Numbered from the stretch's first letter, positions 36,405 through 45,549 are shown. The stretch is 64,000 nt of DNA from Methylovirgula sp. 4M-Z18 (GCF_037890675.1 NZ_CP149574.1:1302001-1366000), one strand, 5' to 3'. Numbers and translations: made by a program. The notes: generated by a model not told the origin, from the letters alone.

Positions 36405-37502
36405 TTGATGCCCTGCGGGCGGTTGGGCCGAAAGCTTAAGACAGCCGAGGGCAAATCTTTGGTTAATTTTCACGAAGCCGCGAAAGCGGGCCTGATCACC
36501 GAGGACCAGGCGGCACGTCTGACCGCCTTTTACGCCGTTCAGGCGCCGGGAAGAGTTCATCAACCGCGCTTCGATGTGACCAACGTGCTCTGGTATGCGG
36601 GCGCGATCATCGCCATGACAGCGATGGGCCTGTTTTCGAATCGCGTCTTCAATCTGATGGGCGGGGGCGGGCTTTTCATCACGGCGCTGGCCTACGCGCT
36701 GATTTTCTTCCTGGCCGGCAATTTTCTGTGGCGCCGCGACTTGCGGATTCCGGGCGGCCTCCTTATTGCCGCCACGGTGACGATGGCGCCGCTCGCGGTC
36801 TTTTCCATTCAGGACATGCTCGGCTGGTGGGGTGAGTTCGGCCGGCCTGACGCCTATGGCGCGTTTAACATCTGGGTGAAGGGATCCCGGGTTTTCATGG
36901 AATGCGCGGCGATCGCGGCGGCCGCGGTCGCAGTGCGGTTCTATCCTTTTGGCTTCATTGTGCTGATCGCGGCGGTCGCGCTGTGGGCTCTCTCGATGGA
37001 TTTGACACCGTGGTTCGGGCGAAGTTCCGATTTCGACTGGACGCTGCGCGCCAAAGTCTCGATGTATTTCGGCCTGGGCTTGATCGCGCTGGCGTGGGCG
37101 GTCGATCTTCGGCAACGCCACGCCGACTATGCCTTTTGGTTGCATCTTGCAGCCGCCGCCGCTTTCTGGAGCGGCCTCACCGAGCAGCATTCGGACAACG
37201 AATGGGCCAGGTTTCTTTGCTGCCTGATCAATATTGGCCTCATCGGCCTGGCGCTTTTTCTGTTCCGCCGCGTTTATGCGGTCTTCGGTGTTGCCGGCAT
37301 CGCGCTCTATCTGGGTTATCTCGCCGACGAGGTATTCGAGGATTCGCTGTTGTTTCCCTTCGCACTCAGCGCGATCGGTTTGGCATTCGTCGCCGCGGGC
37401 CTCTGGTCGCTGCGCAATCGTGCTCGGATCGCGGAGGCGTTTGAAAGCTTGTTGCCGGAACGCGCCGCGAGGTTACGGCCAAGACGGTTCGAGCCCGGCT
37501 GA
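36405..37502 (+). CDS. Multi-pass membrane protein, DUF2157-like
   Basis: About 365 residues with eight to ten hydrophobic helices, beginning after a soluble helix NFHEAAKAGLITEDQAARLTAFYA that resembles the DUF2157 N-terminal motif. Start uncertain: TTG 36405 or ATG 36408 (out of frame) are poor, and a start near the LVNFHEAAKAGL stretch (about 36459) is plausible. Function unknown. Charged C-terminus (ERAARLRPRRFEPG). Confidence 0.6.
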   Translation: MMPCGRLGRKLKTAEGKSLVNFHEAAKAGLITEDQAARLTAFYAVQAPGRVHQPRFDVTNVLWYAGAIIAMTAMGLFSNRVFNLMGGGGLFITALAYALIFFLAGNFLWRRDLRIPGGLLIAATVTMAPLAVFSIQDMLGWWGEFGRPDAYGAFNIWVKGSRVFMECAAIAAAAVAVRFYPFGFIVLIAAVALWALSMDLTPWFGRSSDFDWTLRAKVSMYFGLGLIALAWAVDLRQRHADYAFWLHLAAAAAFWSGLTEQHSDNEWARFLCCLINIGLIGLALFLFRRVYAVFGVAGIALYLGYLADEVFEDSLLFPFALSAIGLAFVAAGLWSLRNRARIAEAFESLLPERAARLRPRRFEPG

Positions 37503-37531
37503 TTGGATGCGATGAGCGGCGGCAGCCGGCG

Positions 37532-38437
37532 TCAGTCGGGCCGCACCTTCACCCCATTGGCGGCCGCAACGAAATCGGTAAGGGTCGGCACGAAATCGCC
37601 TCCATGCCCGGCGGCAACACTTGCCGCGAACGAATTCTTGACCGCCGAACCGACCGGATTGGCAACGTCCGACGCATTCGCGAGGGCCGCGAGATAGCGC
37701 AAGTCTTTTGCCGCATTGGCGAGGGTGAATTTATGCGGTGCGGGGTCGTGGCCCAGCGCATAGGCCATGAAGGTCTGGTAGAAACCGCAATCCATTCGGC
37801 TGCCGCGCAGAACCCGGTCGAACGTCTCAACCGAAATCCCGGTTTTCCGGGCGAGCGTGAGGGCTTCAGCGTAAATGGCCGCATAGCCGAGCGACAGAAA
37901 ATTGTTGAGCAGCTTCATCTTGTGGCCGTCGCCGACCTGGCCGATATGCTCGATTTTCGCCGCCCAGGCCGCACACACCGGCTTGATTCGCGTAAATACG
38001 TCCGCGCTCGCGCCGATCATGGTGGAGAGTTGGCCGGCCTCCGCTTGCGCCGGCGTGCCGCCCAGCGGCGCATCGGCAAAATGCACGCCAAGCGGCTCGA
38101 GGTCGGCGGCGAGCTTTAAGGTCGAAACCGGATCGGCGGTCGAACAATCGACGATGATGAGGCCGGAATGTGCGCCCTGTTTGATCCCGTCCGGCCCGTT
38201 CACCAGTGCCTCGATCTGCGGCGAACCCGTGACGCACAGGAAGATGATATCGCATTGTTTCGCAAGCTCCGCCGGCGATTTTGCCTCTTGCGCGCCGCGC
38301 CCGACGAGATCGTCCACGGGCCCGCGATTGCGATGGCCAAGGACGGTCAGGGCATAGCCTTTCTCCACAATATTCTTGGCCATCCCATGGCCCATGAACC
38401 CGACACCGATGAAGCCGATCTTTTCGTTTCCCGACAT
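37532..38437 (-). CDS. NAD(P)-dependent beta-hydroxyacid dehydrogenase
   Basis: 301 residues. Rossmann motif GFIGVGFMGHGMAKNI at the N-terminus, the substrate-binding signature DAPLGGTPAQAEAGQLSTMIG, and catalytic Lys in GDGHKMKLLNNFLSLG. This is the 3-hydroxyisobutyrate / tartronate semialdehyde reductase family; the actual acid substrate cannot be told. It might pair metabolically with the dehydratase at 34.4 kb, but the genes are not in one operon. Confidence 0.9.
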   Translation of the reverse strand: MSGNEKIGFIGVGFMGHGMAKNIVEKGYALTVLGHRNRGPVDDLVGRGAQEAKSPAELAKQCDIIFLCVTGSPQIEALVNGPDGIKQGAHSGLIIVDCSTADPVSTLKLAADLEPLGVHFADAPLGGTPAQAEAGQLSTMIGASADVFTRIKPVCAAWAAKIEHIGQVGDGHKMKLLNNFLSLGYAAIYAEALTLARKTGISVETFDRVLRGSRMDCGFYQTFMAYALGHDPAPHKFTLANAAKDLRYLAALANASDVANPVGSAVKNSFAASVAAGHGGDFVPTLTDFVAAANGVKVRPD

Positions 38438-38591
38438 TCTGCGCCTCCCGCGTTTCAGCCTATCCTAGGGGGAAGTCGGGGCTGGGCAAGCACGTCCCGG
38501 CATGTCTGGGATGCTTTCGTTCCGATCCGGGCGGGGAAACGCCGCTCCAATATGGATTTCCATGTCGATTTTCTATAATCCGGCAATCCAG

Positions 38592-39476
38592 ATGACGCGA
38601 ATGACAGGCCGCCAGATGAATGATTTCCCTCCCGACGCGATCTCGCCGTTCGGCCATTACACGCCGCGGCCTTTCGTCGGGCGCTTGATCAATCGGGCAG
38701 CGCGATGTCCTGCGACCTGGTTCGGCGTGCGCCGCGCCTTCGCCCTCCGCGGCGTGGCGCGTAAATTCCTGAAGGGGCGTCCGCTTGATGTCGAGCGCTT
38801 GGGTGCGCGCATGCGGCTCTATCCCTATAACAATGTCTGCGAGAAGCGCATTCTGTTCACGCCGCAATATTTCGACGCGGAAGAACTCGAGGCGCTGCGC
38901 GCCGACATCGCGGCGCAGACGCACAGCAACTACGTGTTTCTCGATATCGGCGCCAATATCGGCGGCTATACGCTGTTCGTCGCCGCCCACAGCGGGTCGC
39001 AGGCGCGCATCATCGCGGTCGAGCCACAGCAGGACATTTTCGAGCGGTTGATCTTCAACGTGCGGCAGAATGATTTTGCGAAAGTCAAGGCGCTCGACTG
39101 TGCGGTGGCGGATGCCGACGGTGAGGTCACGCTGTTCGTGGACGCGCAGAACAAGGGCGAAACCTCGATCCGCATCGTCAACGACAATTATGGCGCATCG
39201 CAGGTGCGCGTTCCGGCAAAAGCATTGAAGACGATTGTGCGCGAAGAAGGGTTCACGCACGTCGACGCGATCAAGCTCGATGTCGAGGGCGTGGAAGACA
39301 TTATTTTGGAGGCCTATTTCGCCGATGCGCCGCGCAACGTGTGGCCGCGCCTGCTGATCGTCGCCGACGCCCCCGACCGCTGGTCGATCGACTTGCCATC
39401 CTATGTGCTGCAAGCGGGCTATGAGCAGACGATGGTGACGCGGACGAATTTGGTGTTCGTGCGGAAGGATGCGTGA
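38592..39476 (+). CDS. FkbM-family methyltransferase
   Basis: From ATG 38592 294 residues; ATGs at 38601 and 38616 (MNDFPPDAISPFG) are equally possible. The SAM-binding motif is YVFLDIGANIGGYTLFVAA, followed by IIAVEPQQDIFERL and the FkbM block VDAIKLDVEGVEDIILEAYF. Usually such enzymes O-methylate sugars of polysaccharides or glycolipids. No polysaccharide genes are adjacent. It is followed by a repeat element. Confidence 0.85.
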   Translation: MTRMTGRQMNDFPPDAISPFGHYTPRPFVGRLINRAARCPATWFGVRRAFALRGVARKFLKGRPLDVERLGARMRLYPYNNVCEKRILFTPQYFDAEELEALRADIAAQTHSNYVFLDIGANIGGYTLFVAAHSGSQARIIAVEPQQDIFERLIFNVRQNDFAKVKALDCAVADADGEVTLFVDAQNKGETSIRIVNDNYGASQVRVPAKALKTIVREEGFTHVDAIKLDVEGVEDIILEAYFADAPRNVWPRLLIVADAPDRWSIDLPSYVLQAGYEQTMVTRTNLVFVRKDA

Positions 39477-39484
39477 GCTTCTCT

Positions 39485-39616
39485 GTCATTGCGAGGAGCA
39501 AGGCGACGAGGCAATCCATCTCCCAGTCGCGGAGGTGTTTCCGCGGCCAAACCACCGCGACGAGCGAAAAACAATTCAGGTTGGGAGATGGATTGCTTCG
39601 CTACGCTCGCAATGAC
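39485..39616. repeat. MITE-like inverted-repeat element
   Basis: A 132-base element bounded by GTCATTGCGAG (39485) and CTCGCAATGAC (ending 39616). The arms also match inside: CAATCCATCTCCCA near 39511 and TGGGAGATGGATTG near 39582, with the bases between being degenerate. This matches a widespread dispersed repeat type in alphaproteobacteria. No reading frame inside. Confidence 0.7.
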
Positions 39617-39637
39617 GGCGTCGTGCGCGCCGCTGCA

Positions 39638-40345
39638 TCAATCCATCGGCACGCGCTTCGTCACCGTAATGCCTTCGGCGCTCACATCGCATATATAAGC
39701 AACCGCCTCCACACCGCGCCGGCGGGCGCGGGAAAATGCTGCGGCATAGGCGGAATCGATATCGGCCGCGAGGGTGAAGCGCTCGGCACGCATCTGAATG
39801 AGATAGACCATTATCGCCCGTGCGCCGCCCGCGACCATGTTGTCGAGCTCTTCGAGATGTTTCGCGCCGCGCGCCGTGACGCAATCGGGAAATTCGGCGA
39901 GCGGGGCATGTCGCATCATATGCACGTTCTTCACTTCCACGTAGCAGGGCGGCTTGCCGCTATCCTCGAGCAAAATATCGATCCGGCTGTTGACACCGTA
40001 TTTCACTTCGCGGCGCAGGCGGTCGTAGCCTTGTAATTCCTGGATCGTGCCGGAGCGGATCGCTTCCTCGGTGAGCGCGTTGGGATGCGAGGTGTTGATG
40101 CCGACCCATTGCGGCCCAGCGCCAAAATCCGCTTCGACCAATTCCCAGGAATAGGCAAGTTTGCGTTTGGGATTGTCGCTCTTCGACAGATAGACTCGCG
40201 CGCCCGCCGCGGTCAGGCCGAGCATCGCGCCGGGATTGGCGCAATGCACGGTGATCTCCGCGCCATCCTCAAGCCGGATGTCGGCGAGAAAGCGCTTGTA
40301 GCGACGGATCAGGCGGCCTGGGATGAGTGGGGTAGGGAAGATCAT
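39638..40345 (-). CDS. sfsA: SfsA family protein
   Basis: 235 residues. Family blocks: [38 protein letters not shown] and [16 protein letters not shown]; the VEVKN segment sits in a PD-(D/E)XK-like nuclease core. Once called sugar fermentation stimulation protein, now viewed as a nucleic-acid-binding or nuclease protein. It ends immediately after the repeat element and starts next to the end of the next minus-strand gene. Confidence 0.92.
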   Translation of the reverse strand: MIFPTPLIPGRLIRRYKRFLADIRLEDGAEITVHCANPGAMLGLTAAGARVYLSKSDNPKRKLAYSWELVEADFGAGPQWVGINTSHPNALTEEAIRSGTIQELQGYDRLRREVKYGVNSRIDILLEDSGKPPCYVEVKNVHMMRHAPLAEFPDCVTARGAKHLEELDNMVAGGARAIMVYLIQMRAERFTLAADIDSAYAAAFSRARRRGVEAVAYICDVSAEGITVTKRVPMD

Positions 40346-40936
40346 CTACTGAGGCGGAACTATTTTTAATTGAGGCTCGAAACGTATCGTCGTTTTGATG
40401 TCATCATCGCCGCCGATATCACTCATCGACAGCACAGGTAATTTGCTCTCAGGATCGAAGTAATATTTAACGAATAAATTATTTTGCTGCCACGAGAGCC
40501 CTATATAACGGTTTGAGTCGAGTTCGATATAGCCGAGACACTTGGCCTGGCCCTGAGGCAGGAAGAGCATAGCATAGCCTGCGATTTGGTCCAATTCGCC
40601 CGTGCTTTCCGGTGTGACCTCCCCCCATTCCTTAGTCGTCGTGAATACCCATCCGGCGTCACGAATCTTCACAGTGCCGCTTCTGAGTTGCCCATGCTCG
40701 TCATATTCCCGGTATCGCCAAGCGCGGCCAGGAATGTTTTCGATAATTTCGAGGGTTTCGTGCGTTCGGCCATCCGGACCGGCGGTGGTGTTCTCCATTT
40801 TTGCAATGTAGGGCCCAGCTTTCTCGAAACGCTGAGCCAAATCTGATTGCAATGCACCGCAGTCCAATTTGGCATCTTCAGCTTGCGCCATCGTCGCAAA
40901 AAGAATCGCCACTATTGTGAGCGCATGAAAACGCAT
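40346..40936 (-). CDS. Exported hypothetical protein
   Basis: 196 residues from ATG 40936, with a signal peptide MRFHALTIVAILFATMAQA. The mature part is mostly beta-strand in character with motifs GRAWRYREYDEHGQLRSG, AKCLGYIELDSNRYIGLSW and a two-Cys pair (C near the start and KCLG). No family is recognised. The frame stays open far upstream through other genes, but that is antisense and not coding. It ends one base before sfsA starts, so the two may share a transcript. Confidence 0.65.
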   Translation of the reverse strand: MRFHALTIVAILFATMAQAEDAKLDCGALQSDLAQRFEKAGPYIAKMENTTAGPDGRTHETLEIIENIPGRAWRYREYDEHGQLRSGTVKIRDAGWVFTTTKEWGEVTPESTGELDQIAGYAMLFLPQGQAKCLGYIELDSNRYIGLSWQQNNLFVKYYFDPESKLPVLSMSDIGGDDDIKTTIRFEPQLKIVPPQ

Positions 40937-41062
40937 GGATGCCTTCAGGAGTACATGAAAGTGTGAATGATGTCGTATGTTAGGCGGCTCCAGTTTCGTT
41001 GGCAACCGGCGCTTGCCTATGGTTTTCGACGCGAACATAATGATGGTCCGCAGGAGCCCCTC

Positions 41063-41812
41063 ATGACCGTCGAAACCGTTACCGCCGCCGTTCTTGTCAT
41101 TGGCGATGAAATTCTGTCCGGCCGCACCAAGGATAAGAACATCGGCTATATTGCCGAATATCTCACCCAGCTCGGTATCGATGTGCGCGAGGTGCGGGTC
41201 GTGCCGGATGTGGAGGAGGAGATCGTGACGGCGCTGAACGCCCTGCGCCACCGCTACACTTACGTCTTCACCACCGGCGGCATCGGCCCGACCCATGACG
41301 ACATCACTGCCGACAGCGTCGCCAAGGCCTTTGGCGTCGACATTTCCGAGGATCCGCGCGTGATCGCGCTGATGGCGCCGCGCTACAAGCCGGGCGAATT
41401 CAATGCGGCGCGGCGGCGCATGGCCCGCATTCCGCATGGGGCGGACCTCGTTGCCAACAAGGTGTCGGTCGCGCCGGGGTTCATGATCGGCAATGTCATC
41501 ATCATGGCCGGCGTGCCAGCCGTCATGCAGACCATGCTCGACGACGTGACGCCGCGCCTGAAGACCGGCACCAAAATGCTGATGGAGACGATCGATGCCG
41601 CCGGCCTCGCCGAGGGCACCTATGGCGGCCCGCTCGGCGACATTGCTGCAGCGCACACGGGCGCGACCATCGGCTCGTATCCCTCCTTCCTCGACGGCAA
41701 GTTCTCGAACCAGATCGTGGTGCGTTCCAAGGATGCGCAGGTGCTCGCGGCGGCGGTTGCAGACGTGCATGCCATGATCGCCCGCCTGAACGCCGCACGG
41801 GCGGCGGGCTAG
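41063..41812 (+). CDS. Molybdopterin-binding / CinA N-terminal-like protein
   Basis: 249 residues from ATG 41063 (CAGGAG upstream). It begins VTAAVLVIGDEILSGRTKDKNIGYIAEYLTQLGIDV and contains YVFTTGGIGPTHDDITADSVAKAFG, the MoCF-type nucleotide-binding fold. The C-terminal pyrazinamidase-like CinA half is absent, so this is the short CinA-N form common in alphaproteobacteria. Such proteins may hydrolyse ADP-ribose or bind molybdopterin. Confidence 0.87.
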   Translation: MTVETVTAAVLVIGDEILSGRTKDKNIGYIAEYLTQLGIDVREVRVVPDVEEEIVTALNALRHRYTYVFTTGGIGPTHDDITADSVAKAFGVDISEDPRVIALMAPRYKPGEFNAARRRMARIPHGADLVANKVSVAPGFMIGNVIIMAGVPAVMQTMLDDVTPRLKTGTKMLMETIDAAGLAEGTYGGPLGDIAAAHTGATIGSYPSFLDGKFSNQIVVRSKDAQVLAAAVADVHAMIARLNAARAAG

Positions 41813-41902
41813 CGCATTTCCTGTGGCCAATTGCTGGCTTGCCCTCGCGTGTCGCCCGTCGGCTTTGCTAATCTCCCGGCAAAGCCAATTTGAGGGAATC
41901 AC

Positions 41903-42406
41903 ATGAGCGAGCCAGCCCAGGCTAAAGTCTTTCCGGTCTCGTGGGACCAGTTTCATCGCGACGCCCGGGCGCTGGCCTGGCGGCTGGCGGGGGCGGGGCC
42001 GTTCGAGGCGATCGTATGCATCACCCGCGGCGGTCTCGTCCCCGCGGCCATCGTCGCCCGCGAACTCGGCACGCGGATCATCGAGACCGTGTGCATCGCG
42101 AGCTACCACGAATATACGGAGCAGGGCGAACTCATGGTGCTGAAAGGCCTGTCGCCGGAGGTGATCAAGCTCGGCGACGGCAAGGGCGTGCTGGTGGTGG
42201 ATGACCTTGTCGACACCGGCAAGACCGCGACGGTGGTGCGCAACATGCTGCCGAACGCCCATTTCGCCACTGTTTACGCCAAGCCGCTCGGCCGGCCGTT
42301 GGTGGACACATTTATTACAGAGGTGTCGCAGGACACCTGGATCTATTTCCCCTGGGACATGGGCCTGAGCTTCCAGCCCCCCATCGCCAAGGGCTCGCAG
42401 GGCTAG
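41903..42406 (+). CDS. gpt: Xanthine (xanthine-guanine) phosphoribosyltransferase
   Basis: 167 residues. The PRPP-binding motif is [14 protein letters not shown], with [17 protein letters not shown] upstream and the C-terminal DTWIYFPWD block of bacterial Gpt enzymes. It salvages xanthine and guanine from PRPP. ATG 41903 follows GAGGG. A hairpin lies 34 bases after the stop, just before tRNA-Leu. Confidence 0.93.
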   Translation: MSEPAQAKVFPVSWDQFHRDARALAWRLAGAGPFEAIVCITRGGLVPAAIVARELGTRIIETVCIASYHEYTEQGELMVLKGLSPEVIKLGDGKGVLVVDDLVDTGKTATVVRNMLPNAHFATVYAKPLGRPLVDTFITEVSQDTWIYFPWDMGLSFQPPIAKGSQG

Positions 42407-42439
42407 AAAAGCATGCGGCGGACTTGTATGCTGCTGCCC

Positions 42440-42458
42440 GCGCCTGTAGGACAGGCGC
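42440..42458 (+). terminator. Hairpin between gpt and tRNA-Leu
   Basis: A perfect palindrome GCGCCTGT-AGG-ACAGGCGC (8-base arms). There is no T-tract, so termination is uncertain. It ends 7 bases before the tRNA. A degenerate copy of it occurs at 43904-43924 with the tRNA remnant. Confidence 0.4.
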
Positions 42459-42465
42459 GACCAGC

Positions 42466-42552
42466 GCGGACATGGCGAAACTGGTAGACGCAAGGGACTT
42501 AAAATCCCTCGGTGGCAACACTGTGCGGGTTCGATTCCCGCTGTCCGCACCA
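42466..42552 (+). tRNA. tRNA-Leu (anticodon UAA)
   Basis: 87 bases. Acceptor stem GCGGACA (42466-42472) pairs with TGTCCGC (42542-42548), followed by encoded ACCA. The anticodon loop is CTTAAAA on a GGGA/TCCC stem, giving anticodon TAA. The variable arm is long (class II), and the T loop GGTTCGATTCC is standard. It reads UUA and UUG. Confidence 0.97.
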
Positions 42553-42953
42553 AACACATTCAAAAGTGTTGGCGCAACAATAAGCTAGGCGATATCAATA
42601 GGTTGTCGCAAGCTTGCGGCTACGAATGACCACTCCGTGCGGACTGCAGCGAGCGTTCATGCGATGACCCACTACGGATAGCTGTTTCCGGGGTGTCTCG
42701 GTAGAACTGCCAATCCTCGATGACGGGGCCCAGCGTCGCCCTCGCGTTTCGTCAAAACAACTCGAGACGCGCGCCTTGTGGCGAGAAATGCGCCGCTCTA
42801 CGGCTCGCAATCGGAGCTAATGCGTTCCGAGACGCATTCCCAACAAACACCGATGGGGCCGTCTTGTAAAAGGCGGCCTGCAGCGGCAATCTCAGCGTCG
42901 GCGGGGGCGTCAAGCTCGAGAATCTCGGGCTTGTTCGGCTGGAGGAGCGTTCA
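42553..42953 (+). other. Gene-poor interval after tRNA-Leu
   Basis: 400 bases with no convincing gene. A hairpin AATGCGT-TCCGAG-ACGCATT spans 42819-42838. GGAGGA lies just before the N-acetyltransferase start. The interval follows a tRNA 3' end, a common insertion point for mobile DNA, but no integrase or full direct repeat is present. Confidence 0.5.
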
Positions 42954-43760
42954 ATGGCGCACAGCTTTGATCTCGACGCCTATCTTGAGCGAGTCGCGTA
43001 TCATGGGCCGGCAAATCCCGATTACGCGACGCTCAGCGGTTTGTTGATGTCGCATATGAATCATATTCATTTTGAGAATATCGATGTTTTGCTTGGACGT
43101 CCCATACGTCTCGATCTTGCTTCGTTAGGCGAAAAGATCGTAAGAGGCCGGCGCGGGGGCTATTGTTTCGAGCAAGCTACGCTGTTCCTCGCGGCCCTAA
43201 ACGCTCTCGGCTTTGATGCGACCCCACACACCGCTCGCGTAACGCTCGTTCTGAAACCGCATGAGGCACCGCGAGGGCACATGTACATTCGCGTCCGGTT
43301 GCCGGAAGGTGACTTTATCGCCGATCCGGGGCTGGGCGGCGTCGGCTGCCGCGCTCCCATCCCGCTCAATGGGGCGCCGGTCCAGGAAGGTAATGAGTCC
43401 TATAGCTTCGCAAGCAACGAGCGTTGTCTAACGCTGAAGATCGACAGTCCGGACCGGAAGATCAACGCATGGATCGCTGGATTTGACGAAGACAATTGGG
43501 TCGATTTCGAGGTCGCGAACCATTGGGTTGCGACGCACGCTGCCTCCCCTTTTGTCAATCGGCTTATGATGCGTGCGATGATTCCCGGTGGTCGGGTCAC
43601 TGTGATGAATCGTGATGTGACGCTTCGCCGAGGTGACAAGATCGAGACGCTCCAACTTGAAAGTAGATCGGAGTTACGTCGGTTGGTGCAAACGCACTTT
43701 GGGTTCGACTATGCCGAGATCGATCATATACGTATCCCATCCCTAGGTGACTGGGCTTAG
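42954..43760 (+). CDS. nat: Arylamine N-acetyltransferase
   Basis: 268 residues. The Cys-His-Asp triad is intact: C71 in RGRRGGYCFEQ, H109 in PRGHMYIRV, D124 in FIADPGLGG. Early motif FENIDVLLGRPIRLDL is typical. It transfers acetyl groups from acetyl-CoA to aromatic amines or hydrazines. Good ribosome site GGAGGA. It lies between the tRNA-Leu and a broken tRNA-Leu copy, consistent with acquired DNA. Confidence 0.9.
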   Translation: MAHSFDLDAYLERVAYHGPANPDYATLSGLLMSHMNHIHFENIDVLLGRPIRLDLASLGEKIVRGRRGGYCFEQATLFLAALNALGFDATPHTARVTLVLKPHEAPRGHMYIRVRLPEGDFIADPGLGGVGCRAPIPLNGAPVQEGNESYSFASNERCLTLKIDSPDRKINAWIAGFDEDNWVDFEVANHWVATHAASPFVNRLMMRAMIPGGRVTVMNRDVTLRRGDKIETLQLESRSELRRLVQTHFGFDYAEIDHIRIPSLGDWA

Positions 43761-44202
43761 ACAAGGAAAGACCCTCTTAAGAGCGTGCTCTTGGCTTCAG
43801 CCTCACAAACGTTGCATTCGGGTCCAGTAAGGCCTCTCAAGGCTGCGCATCGACGCTTTGTAAGCCAATAGCTTATCTATGTAGCGGGGGCCGCCCGCGC
43901 TCCGCGCCTGGAGGACAGGAGCGACCAGCGCACATATCGCGAAACCGGTAGACGCGAGGGCCTTAAAAAGTCTCTTATCTCCCATTCTATGAAAAAGCTC
44001 CGGAGAAATAAGCGTGTGCATTTCAATGCGCTACATGGGGCTCTGATTGAAGGACGAAAACAGTCGAATCTGGGCCAGGTGCATTTCGGCGCAGGGAGCC
44101 CAGGCCACTCGAAGTTTGGCTCACCGGTCTCCCCAGTTGAGAGGATTATAAGATCATTCGGATCTGTCATTCTTCCTACATCACATTGCAAGGATTGGTC
44201 CC
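43761..44202 (+). other. Gene-poor interval carrying the tRNA remnant
   Basis: 442 bases without a convincing gene. It contains the partial tRNA-Leu copy (43904-43976). From 43989 a short frame begins MKKLRRNKRVHF but resembles no known protein. Base composition is lower in GC than the flanking core genes. Confidence 0.45.
43904..43976 (+). pseudogene. Degenerate 5' fragment of tRNA-Leu with its upstream hairpin
   Basis: Aligns with 42440-42509: the hairpin region CGCCTGKAGGACAGG, the linker GCGACCAGCGC, then tRNA sequence GCGAAACYGGTAGACGC and the anticodon arm AGGGMCTTAAAA. After the anticodon arm the similarity stops. The acceptor stem is damaged (CACATATC in place of GGACATG) and no 3' half exists, so it cannot be a working tRNA. 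Confidence 0.72.
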
Positions 44203-44727
44203 ATGGCTGCCAATACCGGTATTATATTCGGCGTCATTGCCAGTAACGGCAGCGGTGTTCCGGGTGTTCAGGTATCGCTCAACTTCATCTTTGGAGATCC
44301 CAGCCAGGGATACATGTCCGCCGGAGCAAGCTGCGATGCGGGCGGCAACGTCGGAGGATTTCCCAAGACGCAGACTGGTGACGACGGAAGGTTCGTTTTG
44401 CCTTTTCTATGGCCCGGCACCGATATTGCAAAGGTTGTCGATGGAAAGGCGACCGCCAGTTTCCTTGCTATCCAATTCTACTCCGACGGAACCTACAGGT
44501 GTTTCAATAAACGCGTGCGGCTGTTCCTGGGCCTGGACATGAGGAAGCTAATTCAGGTCGGATACACCGACCCGACAGGATCTCCTTCGGATTTTGCTAA
44601 TGCTGCCAAGGACTTTTATGCGTCCTATCGGGACATGCTGCCAGCGCATGGCGTTTTCCCAACCATATTGCCATTCAGTACGGAGGTATGGGGGCTGATC
44701 GGCGAGGTCTACGGCAGCTTCACCTAG
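44203..44727 (+). CDS. Hypothetical protein with carboxypeptidase-regulatory-like start
   Basis: 174 residues. The first 75 residues (GIIFGVIASNGSGVPGVQVSLNF.. then TGDDGRFVLPFLWPG) follow the pattern of a transthyretin-like/carboxypeptidase regulatory beta-sandwich. The rest contains ATASFLAIQFYSDGTYRCFNKRVRLF and a helical end (DFYASYRDMLPAHGVF). No signal peptide. Its closeness to the T6SS locus makes secreted cargo possible but this is only context. The 3' side to 44862 holds two tiny frames, including MSHKPYADYFSAAYL (44835-44882), of no clear meaning. Confidence 0.55.
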   Translation: MAANTGIIFGVIASNGSGVPGVQVSLNFIFGDPSQGYMSAGASCDAGGNVGGFPKTQTGDDGRFVLPFLWPGTDIAKVVDGKATASFLAIQFYSDGTYRCFNKRVRLFLGLDMRKLIQVGYTDPTGSPSDFANAAKDFYASYRDMLPAHGVFPTILPFSTEVWGLIGEVYGSFT

Positions 44728-44862
44728 GAGGCCCTGACAATCATAGCCGCGATGATCTACGTCGCGATGGGCAGCCTCCTTGTCCACCAGACCGCCTATT
44801 AATCAATTCTCAAGCAGACTCTTGGAGGCTGATTATGAGCCACAAGCCTTACGCCGACTATT

Positions 44863-45549
44863 TTAGCGCGGCATATTTATGACGCCCATGCTGGTGGCTT
44901 CGAACACGGCCTCCGAGCGCGAATTTACCTCGAGCTTCTGATAGATATTCTTGACATATGTAGCCACGGTACTCCGACCGATCTTCAGAATATCGCCGAT
45001 CTCGATGAAAGAGAATCCGCGTGCAAGCAGCTTGAGCACTTCGAGCTCTCGCTTCGAGAGCAGTTCCAGGCCTTTCTTATCGGCATCCTGTTCTGACGGC
45101 TGAAATTCCTTGAGCAATTGACGGGCGATGACGGGGCTTATCGGCGATCCACCGCGGCGCACTTCGCGAATGCTCTCAGCACAACTGTCGAAGCGCTCAT
45201 CTTTTAAAAGATAGCCTCGTGCACCGGCCTTGATGCTTCCCAGCACCTTGTCCTGATCGGCAAAAATCGTGATGACCATAATATCGATGGCAGCGGCCTT
45301 CCGGGCTGCGTGACGGATGAGGGGCATGCCGGAACCGTCTGGAAGCCCCAAATCGCACAACAGCACGTCAAAGTCACAGCAATCTATAAGGACCTTTCCG
45401 GTTGCAACGTTAGGTGCGGTGCCGACGACACAAATATCTGGTGCCGCCTCGAGAGCGGCGCTGATGCGCTCGAGGGCGGCGGGATCGTCTTCAATGACAG
45501 CAACTCGGATTACGGGCTGGGCTGCGTCTGCAACATTTGCTTTTGTCAT
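44863..45549 (-). CDS. NarL/LuxR-type response regulator at the edge of the T6SS locus
   Basis: 228 residues from ATG 45549 (MTKANV). Receiver with EDD and phospho-acceptor D66 in VLLCDLGLPDGSG, Lys in YLLKDERF; C-terminal LuxR helix-turn-helix LSKRELEVLKLLARGFSFIEIGDILKIGRSTVATYVKNIYQKL. The only NarX-type kinase in the window lies 16.5 kb away across the T6SS genes (62.0-63.5 kb) and is a natural partner. Inferred to control T6SS genes, perhaps through the palindromes listed separately. Confidence 0.9.
   Translation of the reverse strand: MTKANVADAAQPVIRVAVIEDDPAALERISAALEAAPDICVVGTAPNVATGKVLIDCCDFDVLLCDLGLPDGSGMPLIRHAARKAAAIDIMVITIFADQDKVLGSIKAGARGYLLKDERFDSCAESIREVRRGGSPISPVIARQLLKEFQPSEQDADKKGLELLSKRELEVLKLLARGFSFIEIGDILKIGRSTVATYVKNIYQKLEVNSRSEAVFEATSMGVINMPR

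Noticed and set aside
40937-42559. Long minus-strand frame extending upstream of the exported protein at 40346-40936
   Set aside because: It runs antisense through the CinA-like gene, gpt and even the tRNA-Leu. Only the part after the signal peptide at 40936 looks coding.
42466-43976. A complete genomic island bounded by tRNA direct repeats
   Set aside because: The second copy matches the 5' half and upstream flank rather than the 3' end, and no integrase gene is present, so a classical island boundary is not supported.
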